From NCBI RefSeq assembly GCF_051020975.1, contig NC_135035.1:6944001-7008000 (forward strand): a DNA stretch of 64,000 bases. Direction: 5' to 3'. Shown here piece by piece: positions 12,781 through 25,083 of the stretch. Position 1 is the first letter of the stretch. Each line of letters begins with the position of its first letter. The translations under genes were made by a program, and so were the position numbers. The notes below the pieces were generated by a model. That model saw only the letters and a list, made by a program, of their open reading frames with translations. It was not told the DNA's origin and ran no database searches. The stretch is from Osmia lignaria lignaria (Eukaryota > Arthropoda > Insecta > Hymenoptera > Megachilidae).

Positions 12781-13510
12781 GGAAATTAACCCCCATCGGG
12801 GAGGCAATCACGGGTCTCGGGTTACCGTGAGGATACCGGTAACCTGGGTGACATTTAAAAATCCGTGGACGGAAGAAAGGGAGAGGTCCTGCGGAGGAGC
12901 AGCAGGTCGCACAGGCGCAGCCGGTGCTCGTCGTCAGCAATTCGGCCGCGAGTGCGCAGTAAGGGTGGCCTGACCTGAAAGGAGCGTAGGCCTGTCGGCG
13001 CAGTCCGAGTGACACATCGTGGTCGAAGCTAGCCCCGATTTCGAGTTTCGTACGTTCATTCACGAAAGCGACAGTGTTCGAACACCACCACCCCCTCGTG
13101 CACCACTGGGGTAAGGGTCGAAGCGTGCTCGAACGTTTTCGTAGGGGGTGAGAGAGGAAAAACTGTGAAACAACGTCAGCATCGGGGTAGTATCAGCAGC
13201 AGGCGTGTCTCTGGAACGATCCCTGGATTTTCTGGCCCTGAAAACGACTCCCCGAGTGCCAAGGGGTGGTTGGTCGGGAAGGTTCATTTTCAGTTATTCT
13301 CGTCGAGGTAGTTTCTCCTCTTCGTTGTTGTTGTTTATCGATTGTGAGAGGTTCGACATGTCGCAAGGTTGATTCCTCGTGGTATATCGTCAACGTGTCG
13401 TGCGAGTGGTGGATTATGCGTGATCGTAGAACAGAGGAAGTGAGGTAAAAGTGTTTTTTCGGGGCAAAAGCAGCCCGACGAGCGAGAGGGCTCCGGGATC
13501 CGAGCAACAG
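12780..13510 (+). promoter_or_regulatory. CpG-rich putative promoter and 5' UTR exon of the BTB gene
   Basis: This GC- and CpG-rich island contrasts with its AT-rich flanks and ends at a good donor, GCAACAG|GTAATT (13510/13511). The next acceptor downstream, TTTACAG at 14320-14326, opens the first coding exon of the BTB gene. That makes this the natural 5' UTR exon. ORFs in it on either strand look like GC-driven chance. The assignment is inferred from order and splice sites only. Confidence 0.45.
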
Positions 13511-14341
13511 GTAATTTTACGCTTCCGGGAGACATCGCTTTTGTCGCTTTTCTAGTCTTGACATTGACTCTGAGCGTCCTTTTAGATCGTGATAATGAAA
13601 TACGAATGAGAGTACTTGTTTATCGGTTTATTCGTCAAAGGAATTCGATTATTTATTCATTGATGATTCAATGTTCTGATGTTACTTTAGCTTTAATTTC
13701 GTTTATTGATTGAAATTTAAAAATTTTCATTTTCACGAATTATTTGAGTAATAATATTTTATTTAATATAATTACACTTTTATTAGGACGATAAAGTAAG
13801 ATGGTATAAGAAGTCTTAGGTTCGTTACAATTATTTATTTTCATTATAGAACGAAATAATTATTGAAAGAATCATTAATCAAAAAATCTAATTCATGTTT
13901 GCTAAAAACTTAAATAAAGGTTTTTCGTTAACCAAGAATGTGGATTAAAGGGGTCTCCTATAGCAAGTGGGTTAATTGCATCATAGATAACAAAGCTCGT
14001 TACTGATAAGACCGCTTAATTCTTTCATCAGGGGCTGTCTTATCGGTGGACTTTAAAGAAAATTGCATTTCGACCATTAAAGACTGATTTCATCTTTCTT
14101 TTTTCTAGAAATATCGTTTGGTTCGATAGATTAATTAAGCTTGATCATGCAGAAATCACCTTCTTGTAAATAACTCTTTTTTTATAGTTTGTTTCCTATG
14201 GTATGAAGGCATCTAGAAGAAAATGCTCTTGAAAAATTTTATGTACAATGAGAAACAACTTATTGAAAGTTTGCGATGCCAATCACCGATAACTCCATAC
14301 CAGCTAACATGGAAATTTCTTTACAGGAAAATACAAGCTCG

Positions 14342-17300
14342 ATGCCGGAGGCTTCAGGGTCGGGGGTGGCCGACGAGGCGGACTATTCTACTTTTGAGAA
14401 TAAGACCGGCTTGGCCGAGGACATGAAGTTTTTGGCTAGTATGCCGGAACTATGCGATGTAACGTTCCTCGTCGGTGACACCAGAGAGCCTGTTTGCGCT
14501 GTGAAGGCTGTCTTGGCAGCTAGAAGTAGGTTCGTACTAATTTCTCAAATTATTCCACCTACTTTTATATTATATTCATTTTTTGCACGTTTTATTGTAC
14601 ATCATAGAGAAACATTGCGTAGTTTTAAAATTTCAGAAAAATATTTTGTTTATCACAACGTTTCCCCCTCGAGCATGTTTACCTTTGATACTGTTTTTTC
14701 ATCGTCAAAAACAAGTTAAGTAGAACACCCTAGGTTTCTGTACAAACTTCAAGCCTGCATTATACAGCTAAAAATAATATTAAAATGTCATCTAATAAAA
14801 AATCTATAGGTGTTGTAGCATAATAGAATCTCTGCTAAAATAATTATTTGGAAATAAATTAATTTGGACGACTTTCAAGCCTGAAATAAATTCTATTTAA
14901 TGGGTGCACTTAACGTTGACCTTAACTACTTAATATTAAGAAACCTCGCTGTTCTATTGTTTTATAGGGTGTTCCACAAAATGCTTTATCAAGCACCGAG
15001 TCCACAACGCAAAAAGGATCCACCTCCGAGGGAAAACAAGCTTCGACAGTTTCTGAAAAGAAGCTCGGAACCATTGTTGAATCTACAGAACGTTGCGCAA
15101 CAGGTAATTGTGAAAAGCTCGTTTCTCCATAACCCTTCTCATTGAATAATACCACACTCACAAATCTACAGCTCCGAAATGCAATATAAATAAAAATTCA
15201 ATAAAATTATTAATTAATAGTACCACACTCACAAATCTACAGCTCCGAGAAGCAATATAAATAAAAATTCAATAAAATTATTAATTAATAGTTATAGAAA
15301 AATAATTTTAAAATTTCACCTCATTTCTTTACACTTTTCCTATTTCTGCGAAAGGGGTTAAGGGTTATATTATGAATAAATTGCAAATTAACACGTAACT
15401 CGTGTTCGAATATGATCGAACGATAGATATAGTAAGTGTTCGTTTTTTAATTGTGTCGTGTAGCGGTCAGGGTTCACGCAGCAGTTGGCCCCCATACAAG
15501 AGGTATTATGAACGTATCACACTTCTGTATAGCATTTTGCATCAAAAATCTTTACTCTTCGATCTTTTCTCCTTGCAATTCTTACACTATGCTCGTGAAA
15601 CGTATCACTGTTTCTACACCTTTTAAACCTTTCGATAGACGGAAGAGAAATAGAGATCGTGGATGTCGATGAGAATCCTCGATTCAATTTCAATGTCTTC
15701 GAACATTTCAATTTAGAAAAATTCTTTATCTAGTGACCTGTTAGTTGGACCAGATTGAACCGTTCCTTTTTCGAACTATTTCAATGTGTGATTCGTAGAG
15801 GATACCCTGATGAAGATGATTGCATGATGTAGATTCTCATTGATGTTGTGAAATCATTGACAAATTTGACTGCCTTATTTTCACAATGTCAACGAGAAGT
15901 GAGAGATTATTTCACTGAAAGATATAGAAAAATAATTAAATTCTCAAAATTACAATTTAATATTAAAAAAGATTGTAAGCTGTAAAAAAATAATTTGTGA
16001 ACTAACGAGCCATTCAGTCCTGTCAATCTATCTCTTTCAGTCGGCATGCAACTTTTCGATTGAATATGCAGTCTCAAAGACAGCGAATTTAGGTAGTGAT
16101 ATAAAATTTGCAATAGTTGTAGAGTGGCACGAACACGGTACAAAGACGGCACAATTTGATTCTGCAATACTGCATCTCACAGTCCTCGTAAAAGTAGTGG
16201 ATTTCGTGATGGTGTTAGACTGTTAGACGCACAGTAGTTTGAGAATTTGCACCTACGCCAGGTGTGTCGCAGGTATTTTGCGACACGAAAGCGTTTCTGT
16301 AAATTCATGCCGATGAACGATTCATGGTGATGAACGATTCTTTTCATTTCAATTCTGAAAGAATAAATATTCATCGAACCCGTTTCGATAGAAAATAAAA
16401 AATAGTGAAAGGGTTAGAGTTCATCACTGAATTGCAGCGAGCAAATCGCTTAGCATGGATTTCCAAGTTTTAGCGATAACCTGAACTCTCTTTTAATATA
16501 TTCTCTATTTTTTTATTAATAATTAAATCCACAGCCCAATCAGCATCATACTTTAATCATCGAGGAATTCGAACCGGATGTGTTTCGACAATTGATCGAG
16601 TACATTCATACTGGCTGTGTGACGTTACAGCCTAGGACTCTATTGGGTGAAAAATTATATCTAATAAATATTTAAATATCTAATATGTTAATAGCATTTG
16701 ATGTATTTCCTTTATTTCTCAGGTGTAATGAATGCTGCTGATTATTATGGATTGGATGAGCTTAGAAGAGCTTGCGCTGGCTTCGTTCAATGCTGTATAA
16801 CAGTGGACACTGTTTGTGCTTTATTGGCATCAGCAGAAAGATATATTCAGTACAAATGTACAAAATCCTTAGTTCAAAAGGTAGACTTCCCTGAGTTTGT
16901 ATTTGAAAATATTTCTTAGATAGAAATTAGAAATTAATTAGATGTGATGATTCGACCATACTGCTGGGATAGTTACACATTAATAAATAAAAGAGTGTAA
17001 ATATCTTTCTATTTATTTATTGCTTATATGATACGAGGTGATTGATACCAATCACTGCCATTGATTTCAATTTCCAAGTAGATTTGCCTCTCATATTGAT
17101 TACATTTTTGATTACTTTCTGCCCACGCACCCTTATCAGCAGTTTCACGCGACTCGATACTGGATCACTTTACGTCACGTTTCGTTATGATTCGTGGAGA
17201 TTTTAATATTGTGAATAAGCGTTATTTACGGAGTTAAAAATAGTTTTACGATAGACCGAATTCTTTGATTTTGGATTTGTTGGAGTTATACTAAAATCTT

Positions 17301-19170
17301 GCTACTTTTATTTGCAGGTGTTGGAGTTTGTCGACGAACATGGCAACGAAGTGTTGAATTTAGGATCTTTTACTCTCCTTCCTCAACATGTAGTTCGTTT
17401 AATCCTGGCGAGAGAAGAATTACGTGCTGATGAATTTACTAAATTTCAAGTAAGTAGTATTTTAAAGTTAATTAATTGTACCCTTTCTATGGGTTCCTTA
17501 ATTAGGTCATGTGCTATAAATTGTGCTTTGCAATAACTTGATGTCATTAATTATTATTATCAGGCGGCCTTAATGTGGAGTAAGAAATTCTGTGACAGCA
17601 ATCAGAATACGGTTTTAAAGGACGTGATCGGTAATTTCCTGGAGTACATACAATTCCACAAGATCCCTGCAAACGTGTTAATGAGGGAGGTGCACCCTTT
17701 GGGATTGGTTCCCTCGGGAATCATAGTGACCGCACTGGCCTATCAGGTGCGTATTACTTCAAAGATAACAATCGACGTAATCACTGATTCTATCGTTTTT
17801 GTTATTTTATTTTTAATTCATTTACATCATCTCAAATTTATTATCAGAGCGTTGTATTGTTTCTGTTTCGAATCGAAAGTGCTATATAAACATTTTTCAA
17901 TCTTTATCTGACGAAGTTAATTGTGCTTCGTAGAAATCTCTAGCAAAATATTTATTCGAATTTATCAAAGAAAATCTGCTCGTGATTAATTTCGATACAT
18001 ACACTGTTACAAGCAGCACTTTTAGTGTAGGCTCCAGGATTATAGTTTGTACGTTTCTAGCAAAATGAACTAAAAATCTGTGACAATCGCCACGAAGGTA
18101 ATGGTAGGTTGTTAAGATAAACAGTCACCAATCTACGTGTTCCTTCGGTTATAACAGTGTAATTTTGTTTAAATATGATGCTTCGTCCCAAGTGACAATA
18201 TATAATCGTAAAAAGAATTGAATTTTTACACGGACATATGTTTGTGGATCTCGCTCCCTTTTGTTATCTGTTTGTACTCCTTTTATTGTTGACGCATGCA
18301 GAGATCAATTAGAACGATTAAAAATTTGTCACGGTTAAAAATTAATTTCGTTGTCTAAAAGGCAGTCTAAATAAAAGATTTATAGGATGATTAAATTATA
18401 CATCTTTTGAATGATTTCATCATTTCTAATTTAATGATTACATTTACTCTTACATTCTCCTGGGACCAAACTTCACTATTTACAGTATTCAATAATTAGT
18501 TACCTGATTCCTATTTAATGTTCATGTTTCATTGTTTAGAAATATCATATTTTGTGTTAGAATTACACTGCTGAAAAACTTATTATAATTACAATTGCTC
18601 CAAATAAACAGTACTGTCTTGCTTTTTCTTTCAACTTTTTGAGCAGTGTAACTGTAAGAAAGTATTTTGCAAGCAGAGAGTAACTCTACTCTCACTGCTT
18701 AAATTCATCTGTGCTCCTCCCCAAACTACCCCCAAGAAACTCCCTCATTTTATTAATATTAAACTTTGCTATAATTTTGCAAATAGAAAAAGTCATGCAG
18801 CCCCTTATCGATGTGCCCTATTTACTCCTTTTAACAACACAAATTTATGTGCCCCTTTTTATAAATACTTCAAAGAATTTATATCGATCATTTTTTCCAT
18901 CAGCCAATTTTCCAGCTGTGCATACCGTAGAATTGACCCGATCATTAATGTCCCCTTTGAATCCTGAAGATCACCTGACCAGTGGATTTGTTGCAGGCAG
19001 ACCCAACCAGTGTGGACCCCGGAAAACTGTCGCCCCACAGAGTGAGGCACCAGGACCGTAGTCTGTCGGTGCAGTCGTCTTTGCAGGACCCCTATGGTAG
19101 CAACACGTCATTGAGCTCGACCGGGTCCGACGAGGGCTCCGATTATAAGCAGCATTCAGGTAGCAACTAA
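14342..19170 (+). CDS. gprs: BTB/POZ-BACK domain protein, serine-enriched protein (gprs-like)
   Basis: Seven coding exons: 14342-14529, 14968-15103, 16535-16646, 16723-16880, 17318-17449, 17564-17746 and 18997-19170. All introns are GT..AG and the sum is 1083 nt, exactly 361 codons with TAA. The BTB fold spans residues 20-140 (LCDVTFLVGD, CAVKAVLAARSRVFHKMLYQ, then FEPDVFRQLIEYIHTGCV), interrupted by a basic, Pro-rich insert at residues 73-108. A BACK-like region follows (residues 146-300, MNAADYYGLDELRRACAGFV). The tail is Ser-rich (SLSVQSSLQD, SLSSTGSDEGSD). Such proteins are often Cul3 adaptors or scaffolds; the role here is not known. The exon opens with five codons before the chosen ATG, so the start could be further upstream. 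Family confident, symbol less so. Confidence 0.8.
14530..16534 (+). other. First two introns of the BTB gene, with a 71-bp tandem duplication
   Basis: Intron 1 (14530-14967) and intron 2 (15104-16534) show no other coding signal. A 71-bp direct duplication lies at about 15150-15291, starting ACCACACTCACAAATCTACA in both copies and separated by few changes. Confidence 0.7.
18564..18650 (+). mobile_element. Tc1/mariner-like MITE, 87 bp
   Basis: The ends are TA-CACTGCTGAAAAACTT and AACTTTTTGAGCAGTG-TA. These are near-perfect terminal inverted repeats with TA at both borders, the target duplication of the Tc1/mariner superfamily. It is far too short to code for a transposase and sits in the last intron of the BTB gene. 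Confidence 0.75.
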
Positions 19171-19989
19171 CCTCCGGCCACGGCCGCACTGACCGCGGCC
19201 GTTTCGGACCAGCCTCGACCCGAGGATATTCTTATTAACAATGCGGTCTCGCACCGGCTTGAAGGTAAAAACGGCACAGCTGACCAGCTGCACTGGCAGA
19301 AGGAGAACGACGAGGATTCCCAGCAACGAATGGAGATCAGGCTAGAACAGGAACAACAGAGACAACTGGAGGAGCTAAGGAAGCGGCACGAGGACCTGGA
19401 GAAAAAGAGAGAGGAGAAAGAACTGAAGAAACGACGTGCAAAGGAAGAAAGAGAGCAACGACAACAGCAGAAGAAACAAGAAGAGGAAGATTCGAAAAAA
19501 GAAAAAGACACGACAGAAGAAGAAAAGAAAGGAGAAAATGAAGAATCGAAGCAGCAACAGGACGAACAGGAAATGGCAGATAGCAAAGAGCAATTGCAGA
19601 AAGAAGAAGAATCGAAGAGGAAGGAAGAGGAAGAGGAGTCTATGAAGCAGCAGATATTGCAGAAGGAACAAGAAGAGCAGCGAAGAATTCGTGAGAAGAT
19701 GCGACTGCAGTTGCAGTTGGAAGAATTAAAAGTGCACTGGGCTCTTCAGCAAGAGTTGATACTGCAACAACAGGAAGAAGTTCTGCAAAGGCAGATTGAG
19801 GAGAGACGTTGCGAGGAACAGTTCGAGTGTCCGCAATTTCAGCAACTACAGTTGTATCTGGAGGGTCGGAAACCGGAACCGAAGAAACAGGAACCAAAGG
19901 TAGAGAAATCTGGTTTCTATATCAAATTAGTGGTGAGGCAAGAGGGTCGTCCGAATCTGGTCTGGCTGTTCAAAACGCACAAATTCTGA
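19171..19989 (+). CDS. In-frame 272-codon extension after the gprs-like stop (coiled coil)
   Basis: Reading on in the frame of the last BTB exon, the sequence after TAA 19168-19170 stays open to TGA 19987-19989. The first 50 codons are ordinary in composition (PPATAALTAAVSDQPRPED..). Residues 54-230 are a long Glu/Lys/Gln-rich coiled coil, followed by a mixed tail ending LVWLFKTHKF. Three explanations exist: translational readthrough of TAA-C, an unseen splice form that skips the stop, or 3' UTR that is open because its purine-rich codons rarely form stops. An internal ATG at 19330 could also start a separate 219-aa ORF. The continuous frame favours extension but does not prove it. Confidence 0.45.
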   Translation, partial: PPATAALTAAVSDQPRPEDILINNAVSHRLEGKNGTADQLHWQKENDEDSQQRMEIRLEQEQQRQLEELRKRHEDLEKKREEKELKKRRAKEEREQRQQQKKQEEEDSKKEKDTTEEEKKGENEESKQQQDEQEMADSKEQLQKEEESKRKEEEEESMKQQILQKEQEEQRRIREKMRLQLQLEELKVHWALQQELILQQQEEVLQRQIEERRCEEQFECPQFQQLQLYLEGRKPEPKKQEPKVEKSGFYIKLVVRQEGRPNLVWLFKTHKF

Positions 19990-20333
19990 ATCGTTTCCAT
20001 TGTATTCTAATCTGATTTACCCTTGTTAAAGTTTCTAGTAGAATTTGTTAGAGGAATAATATTCGTTCGGTACTTAAAATCGTCGTGTTTTGAAATTTTT
20101 TAAGTTTCCATTTGAAAGAATAGTCTGGGGTCTTGTACAGATATCTGTGCAATGTTTAACGGTGTTTCACGTTGTTGTTAACAATTAAGAAGTGCTCACA
20201 CTGTTTTAGAATAATTTGATGGAAGTCAGTGTAACAGGTTGTGCTAAACGTGGTTGTGTTCTCGCGTTAATTAGAATCATTAGGTTGCTTCAGGTTGTAT
20301 CATAAATAATGCAGACTTTATATCAACGTCAAA

Positions 20334-20462
20334 TTACTGCTCAAAGTAATTAATTAATATTCAGAGCTCTATTATGATAGAAATATTGGACAATACCTTT
20401 TACACGTTTCATGCTTAGCTTTATTTTTCTAGAATCACAGTTTAATTATTTTGAGCAGTGTA
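20334..20462 (+). mobile_element. Tc1/mariner-like MITE related to the one at 18564
   Basis: The inverted ends TTACTGCTCAAAGTAATT and AATTATTTTGAGCAGTGTA match the terminal sequence of the 18564-18650 element. The left end appears to have lost two bases. About 129 bp, no coding capacity. Confidence 0.5.
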
Positions 20463-20920
20463 TCATTTCATTTTAACGCGATTATTATTTTATAAACGAG
20501 CCAGTCTTTCACACGATAACATCAACGAAAATATAATTTTCATTTTAATCGATAGAAGGCACTCATTTTTCTATTATCTCTGTACCTATAGTGTCATTGA
20601 AACAACGCTATCAATTCTTTTACCAAGGATAATTAATTATTTCTAATTGGTACGTTATTTGAGAAATATTTTTTATCGACCATGAAAATTACACCTACAT
20701 AATGTGTACGTATTTTTAGGAAATTATTCACAAGTCTGTAAAGTAATAGAAAAAGAAAATATATTGGAAAGTGTTAGATGTATATCGACGATGTTATTGC
20801 TGAACACTTTTATTATACACACGCGACATATCCATTGATTATCATGAATTATGTTAAAGAGAACTGCAAAGACTAACTATATACATAACTATATACATAT
20901 GAATATATAAAATATACATA

Positions 20921-21042
20921 TATGCAGTACTGCTTAGAAGTATTCGAACGACGTAAAATTTTGTCGAGGAAAATTATTTTTATTTTTACCTATTGTAACA
21001 AAAAATGCATTATGCTCTGAATAATTTTAAGCAGCACTGTAT
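20921..21042 (+). mobile_element. Third Tc1/mariner-like MITE, diverged
   Basis: The ends TATGCAGTACTGCTTAGAAG and ATAATTTTAAGCAGCACTGTA form an imperfect inverted repeat with the same CAGT..CTGCT core. It lies about 460 bp from the previous one. This is an older or more diverged copy, and the exact borders are uncertain. Confidence 0.4.
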
Positions 21043-24000
21043 GTATCTATATTTGATACTGTATTAAAAAAAAAACAGAGTATATCATGCACTATTTGAG
21101 AGTCGAATGATTTACAAATGAAGCTATTAATTTCTTATTAATTATTAATAAATTCTTGCATTTTTGGCATGGCTCAGAATAATTACTGCATATGTTCTTT
21201 ATGTTGATAAAATTGTCATTTAAAAAGCTGTCAATCCTAAAGTAATTTAATTAGAGTACCTCTAATTACTTTATCGATGTAATACTCAACATTGGTACAA
21301 AGCAAAACGACAAATCCTTGTTTCGCCATGATCACATAATCAATAAATACCACATAAAATAATAGAGAATCTAGAGCGGAGAGAATCGATAAACATCGAT
21401 GTAATTTTCGCTGATAGTTTTGAAAAATCTTTGCCGAGTTAGTTGCTACCGATTCACGAAACAACGCGATATTCACGTGTAAGTTGGAATGGATGTATAA
21501 ATAAATAATGTACTTATTGTAAATGAAATCGTGAATTGCTGTCTTGTACGATCGCAAAGATTCCTCGAATCGAGCAGACTTCATCAAATTCATATTATAT
21601 ATCCAATTAATATCATATTTTGTTTATTAATTTTGTAATTAAAATTTTCATTCATTGACTTAAACAATTTTTATAATACCTTCTTTAAAAAAATGTTGTA
21701 CTTTTTCTGTGTACACTCATATTTAATAGTTATTAAACACTTATCATGTAATTAATTTTGTGATATTCTGCAACTCTTCCAATTATTTATTTTTTCTTTA
21801 AATCTGTATGAAATTTTATTAGTTATTCTATGACTATTAAGTGGGAGTGTACATTCTCTAGGATTCATTTTTTAAATATAATTTATTTATGAAAGAAATA
21901 CTTGACACCTGACATTGGTACAAAATAATACAAAGGAATTCTTGCGATTCTTATGTGTATCTGTTGTGTACAGTTGCTTCAGACGAAAACTAGTAGAAAG
22001 GAAGAAATCGTCGCCTTATGATTGTAATAGTTGATCTCTGTGCAAACTTGAATCTTCAACAAAATAGAAAGACGATTAAAACCAGGTTCTTTTAAACAGT
22101 TCATTTACAAGAGACAGTTTGCTGTGAAGATTTTCTTTAGAAACCTCGAACCTCGCAAACTGTACTTTCGTTTCAGAGAAAAATGTTTAGCATCGAAGAA
22201 TCGTGTGACAAAGTGTCATTGTGATTGTGAATTTTTCGCTAATTTCTCCGTAATACTATCAAACGTAGTGTCGTGTAATTGTTAAAGAAAGGAGAGTCTA
22301 GTTGATGAAGAAACAATAAAAGAAACTGTTGTGCGCCTCGATTTCTCTGTTCTCCTTTCGTGGACGTAAATTTTCGAAAATTTTGTTAGTGAAAATAAAG
22401 TTTACACTGTATATGTCTCAAATTTGTTCTAATAGAAAACCAAAATCATTGTTATTGGAAAGGAATATCACGTTGTTGATGATTGTCCACGAAAAGGAGA
22501 ACAACGGAAGCAAGCATGAAATCATGAAGATAAAATCCGTCATTGCCGGAGATTGTATTTTATTATCGTCACGTTGTATGCAGCTGTGTTGCATAAGTAT
22601 CAAGAGTATATTTATGAATGTGGAAGTACCCACTTAATCAGTGTATCGTTGTCTGTCTGTGAGCATCGTTACTTCTGCTGTTTTGTACGTAAAGTGTGCG
22701 TAATTAATAAACAATGATATGTCGTTGGGCAGCCTAATGGCGCTAACTACTCGTTGCAGTGTTAATACTGATTTTGCTGAGAGATTGGATCGATTGAATT
22801 GGAACAATTATTCGCATATTCCGAATATTTTATAGAAAACAAAATACAATATATTGAAAGACTTAGAAATATAGATTAAACATAGATTGAAAAATGTTCA
22901 AGTGGCCCAAATGTGAAAACCTTACCCTAATTAAAGAAAAGAAATATAATGATTTTTTTAATCAACGAAGGAAATATTTCTTTCGAATAGAATTTATTGT
23001 ACAATAATTGAATATTTCGATGTGATTGGTATGTTTCTCAGCGATCGGTACAATTCTATCTAAAGTTCGATCTCTATCATGTTGTGATATTCTGTAGCCA
23101 AATGAGTTGAAATAAAGAGAGAAGAAGCGTGATGGCTAGGATAAACGAAGATGTTTGCCTCCTTCAATTAAACTATTCCATCTATCTTTTTCTCGTTTTC
23201 CAAAATATTTTGAAATAATTTGGAATTTGATATTGTAAAATATTTTATGTGCATCGATATTGCGGCTAGACTTATTTTGCACCATTATTTTGCAATCAGT
23301 AACAAAAAGACCGGACATGTCTTTTTTCTTAAGGGCTCATTATTTTAAGGGTGCCAGACACTCTCAGGTGTAATTAGGCCTGCATGTACAGAGCACAGTC
23401 GGTATGACAGCTTTGCCTGTATTATTAGTCCCTCTTTTACAACACCTCGCACTGACAACTGAGCAAATCCACTTTTACTCCCTTTGATTCAACTGTCTTA
23501 GACATCAGTCAAGATCAGTACAAGACCAAAGAATTATTTAAATAATTGTTGGACACATTTGTATTCAATTCATGCGTCTTGGTAAATAAATCGTTTAAAA
23601 AAGGTAACTGAGATTTTATTTGATTTACCCAATTTTTTTTCTGAATTATTTACTTAATTTTCCCAATGTCCTTTCAGAGTTATTTATTTCATTTACTTAA
23701 TTTCCTTTCCTAGTTATTCAGATAATTTACTTAACTTATTTTCTCATTGATTTATTTACATAATATTCAATAACTATTTGATCTTTAATAAATTATAACT
23801 ATTATATATATGAAAATCAAACTTAAATTGAAACACAATAATTACTTCGCAATATCGTGTAAAAGAGTTTTACAAGATACTCATGCGTTAAGGTAATCAA
23901 AATAATAAATTTCAATAGTTACACAATACTTTATTTAATAAAATACAAAATAAAAAACATTAATTAAATAAATTTTAATAGAATAATATAAAATTCGAGT

Positions 24001-24239
24001 AAAGTTAGTTGGCTGCGGTTGTGGTGAAGTGGAATGTCAAGACCAATCAGGTATCGCTGTTAACCATTCGTCCTAGAGCGAAGCGAAACGTCCTCAGTCT
24101 TATAGCGACAGCCAAGGCGTGCGGATCTACCTGTATAACATACATACATACCATTATTTTACTCAATTATTTTATTTTATTTAATTTGCTGTACTTATCT
24201 TCTCAGCTTACTGAATAAACTAATTAGGAGGAAGAACGT

Positions 24240-24535
24240 GTTGATTTTATTACTCCTGTGTGCATCCTTTACAACCCGGCATCCCTTACATGCCTGCATC
24301 CTTTACACCTCAGCATTCCTTACATCCCTGCATCCTTTACATCTGTGTAATCCTTATATTCCTGCATCCTTAACATCCCTGTATCATTTAAATCCCTGCA
24401 TCCCTTATATCTCTCTGTCCCTTATATTCCTGAATTCTTTGTATTCCTACATCCATTACATCTCTGCATCCCTTACATCCCTGCATCCCTTATATCCTTG
24501 TATCATTTATATTCCTGCATCTCTTATATATAAGG
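24240..24535 (+). repeat. Left minisatellite of the foldback element
   Basis: Imperfect units of about 15-16 bp (CATCCCTTACATCCCTG and variants) are repeated through this stretch. The same units occur in inverse orientation at 25084-25532. The long ORF across it is only the repeat read in one frame. Confidence 0.85.
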
Positions 24536-24552
24536 TATACCTCACCCGAGGT

Positions 24553-25083
24553 TGAAAAATCGTGAGGAATTTAGTTTCCATTTTCAACACCAGAGGGCGC
24601 TGATGCGACGTCGAAAATTTAGTTCAAATTTTTGCCGCCAGAGGGCCAAAATTGGTGCGTGATATAGTTCCCTTTTTTCCTACCAGTGGGCGCTGGCGCG
24701 ATGTCGAAAATTTAGTTCAAATTTTTGCCGCTAGAGGGCCAAAATTGGTGCATGATATAGTTCCCTTTTTTCCCACCAGAGGGCGCTGACGCGAAGTCGA
24801 AAATTTAGTTCAAATTTTTGTCGCCAGAGGGCCAAAATTGGTGCGTGATATAGTTCCCTTTTTTCCCACCAGAGGGCGCTGACGCGATGTCGAAAATTTA
24901 GTTCAAATTTTTGCCGCTAGAGGGCCAAAATTGGTGCATGATATAGTTCCCTTTTTTCCCACCAGAGGGCGCTGACGCGAAGTCGAAAATTTAGTTCAAA
25001 TTTTTGCCGCTAGAGGGCCAAAATTGGTGCGTGACATAGTTCCTTTTTTTGCCACCAGGGGGCGCTGACGCGACGTTGAAAAT
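24553..25083 (+). repeat. 93-bp satellite, six units, each with a CTCF-like core motif
   Basis: The motif CCACCAGAGGGCGCTG or a close variant occurs at about 24588, 24680, 24773, 24866, 24959 and 25052, a spacing of 92-93 bp, all in one orientation. It agrees with the CTCF core CCASYAGRKGGCRS. Each unit also holds a second, weaker version (GCCGCTAGAGGGCCA or GCCGCCAGAGGGCCA) about 40 bp away. Between them are constant stretches such as AAAATTTAGTTCAAATTTTT and GATATAGTTCCCTTTTTTCC. Confidence 0.9.

Larger units (their letters stand above)
19990..24000. other. 3' flank of the BTB gene, no other gene seen
   Basis: AT-rich sequence that probably starts with the 3' UTR. AATAAA at 21147-21152 is one possible poly(A) signal. 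Two MITE-like elements are listed separately. Short ORFs at 21237-21593 (-) and 22329-22637 (+) show no domain or codon signal that I would trust. Confidence 0.5.

Noticed and set aside
14276..14341. Upstream ATG of the BTB gene at 14276
   Set aside because: An acceptor TTTACAG at 14320-14326 cuts this stretch, so it is most likely intron; ATG 14342 was chosen.
19167..19671. Long minus-strand ORFs rich in Ser, Phe and Leu opposite the coiled-coil region
   Set aside because: They are the antisense of GAG/CAG/AAG-rich codons, which rarely give stops in reverse; no domain is seen.
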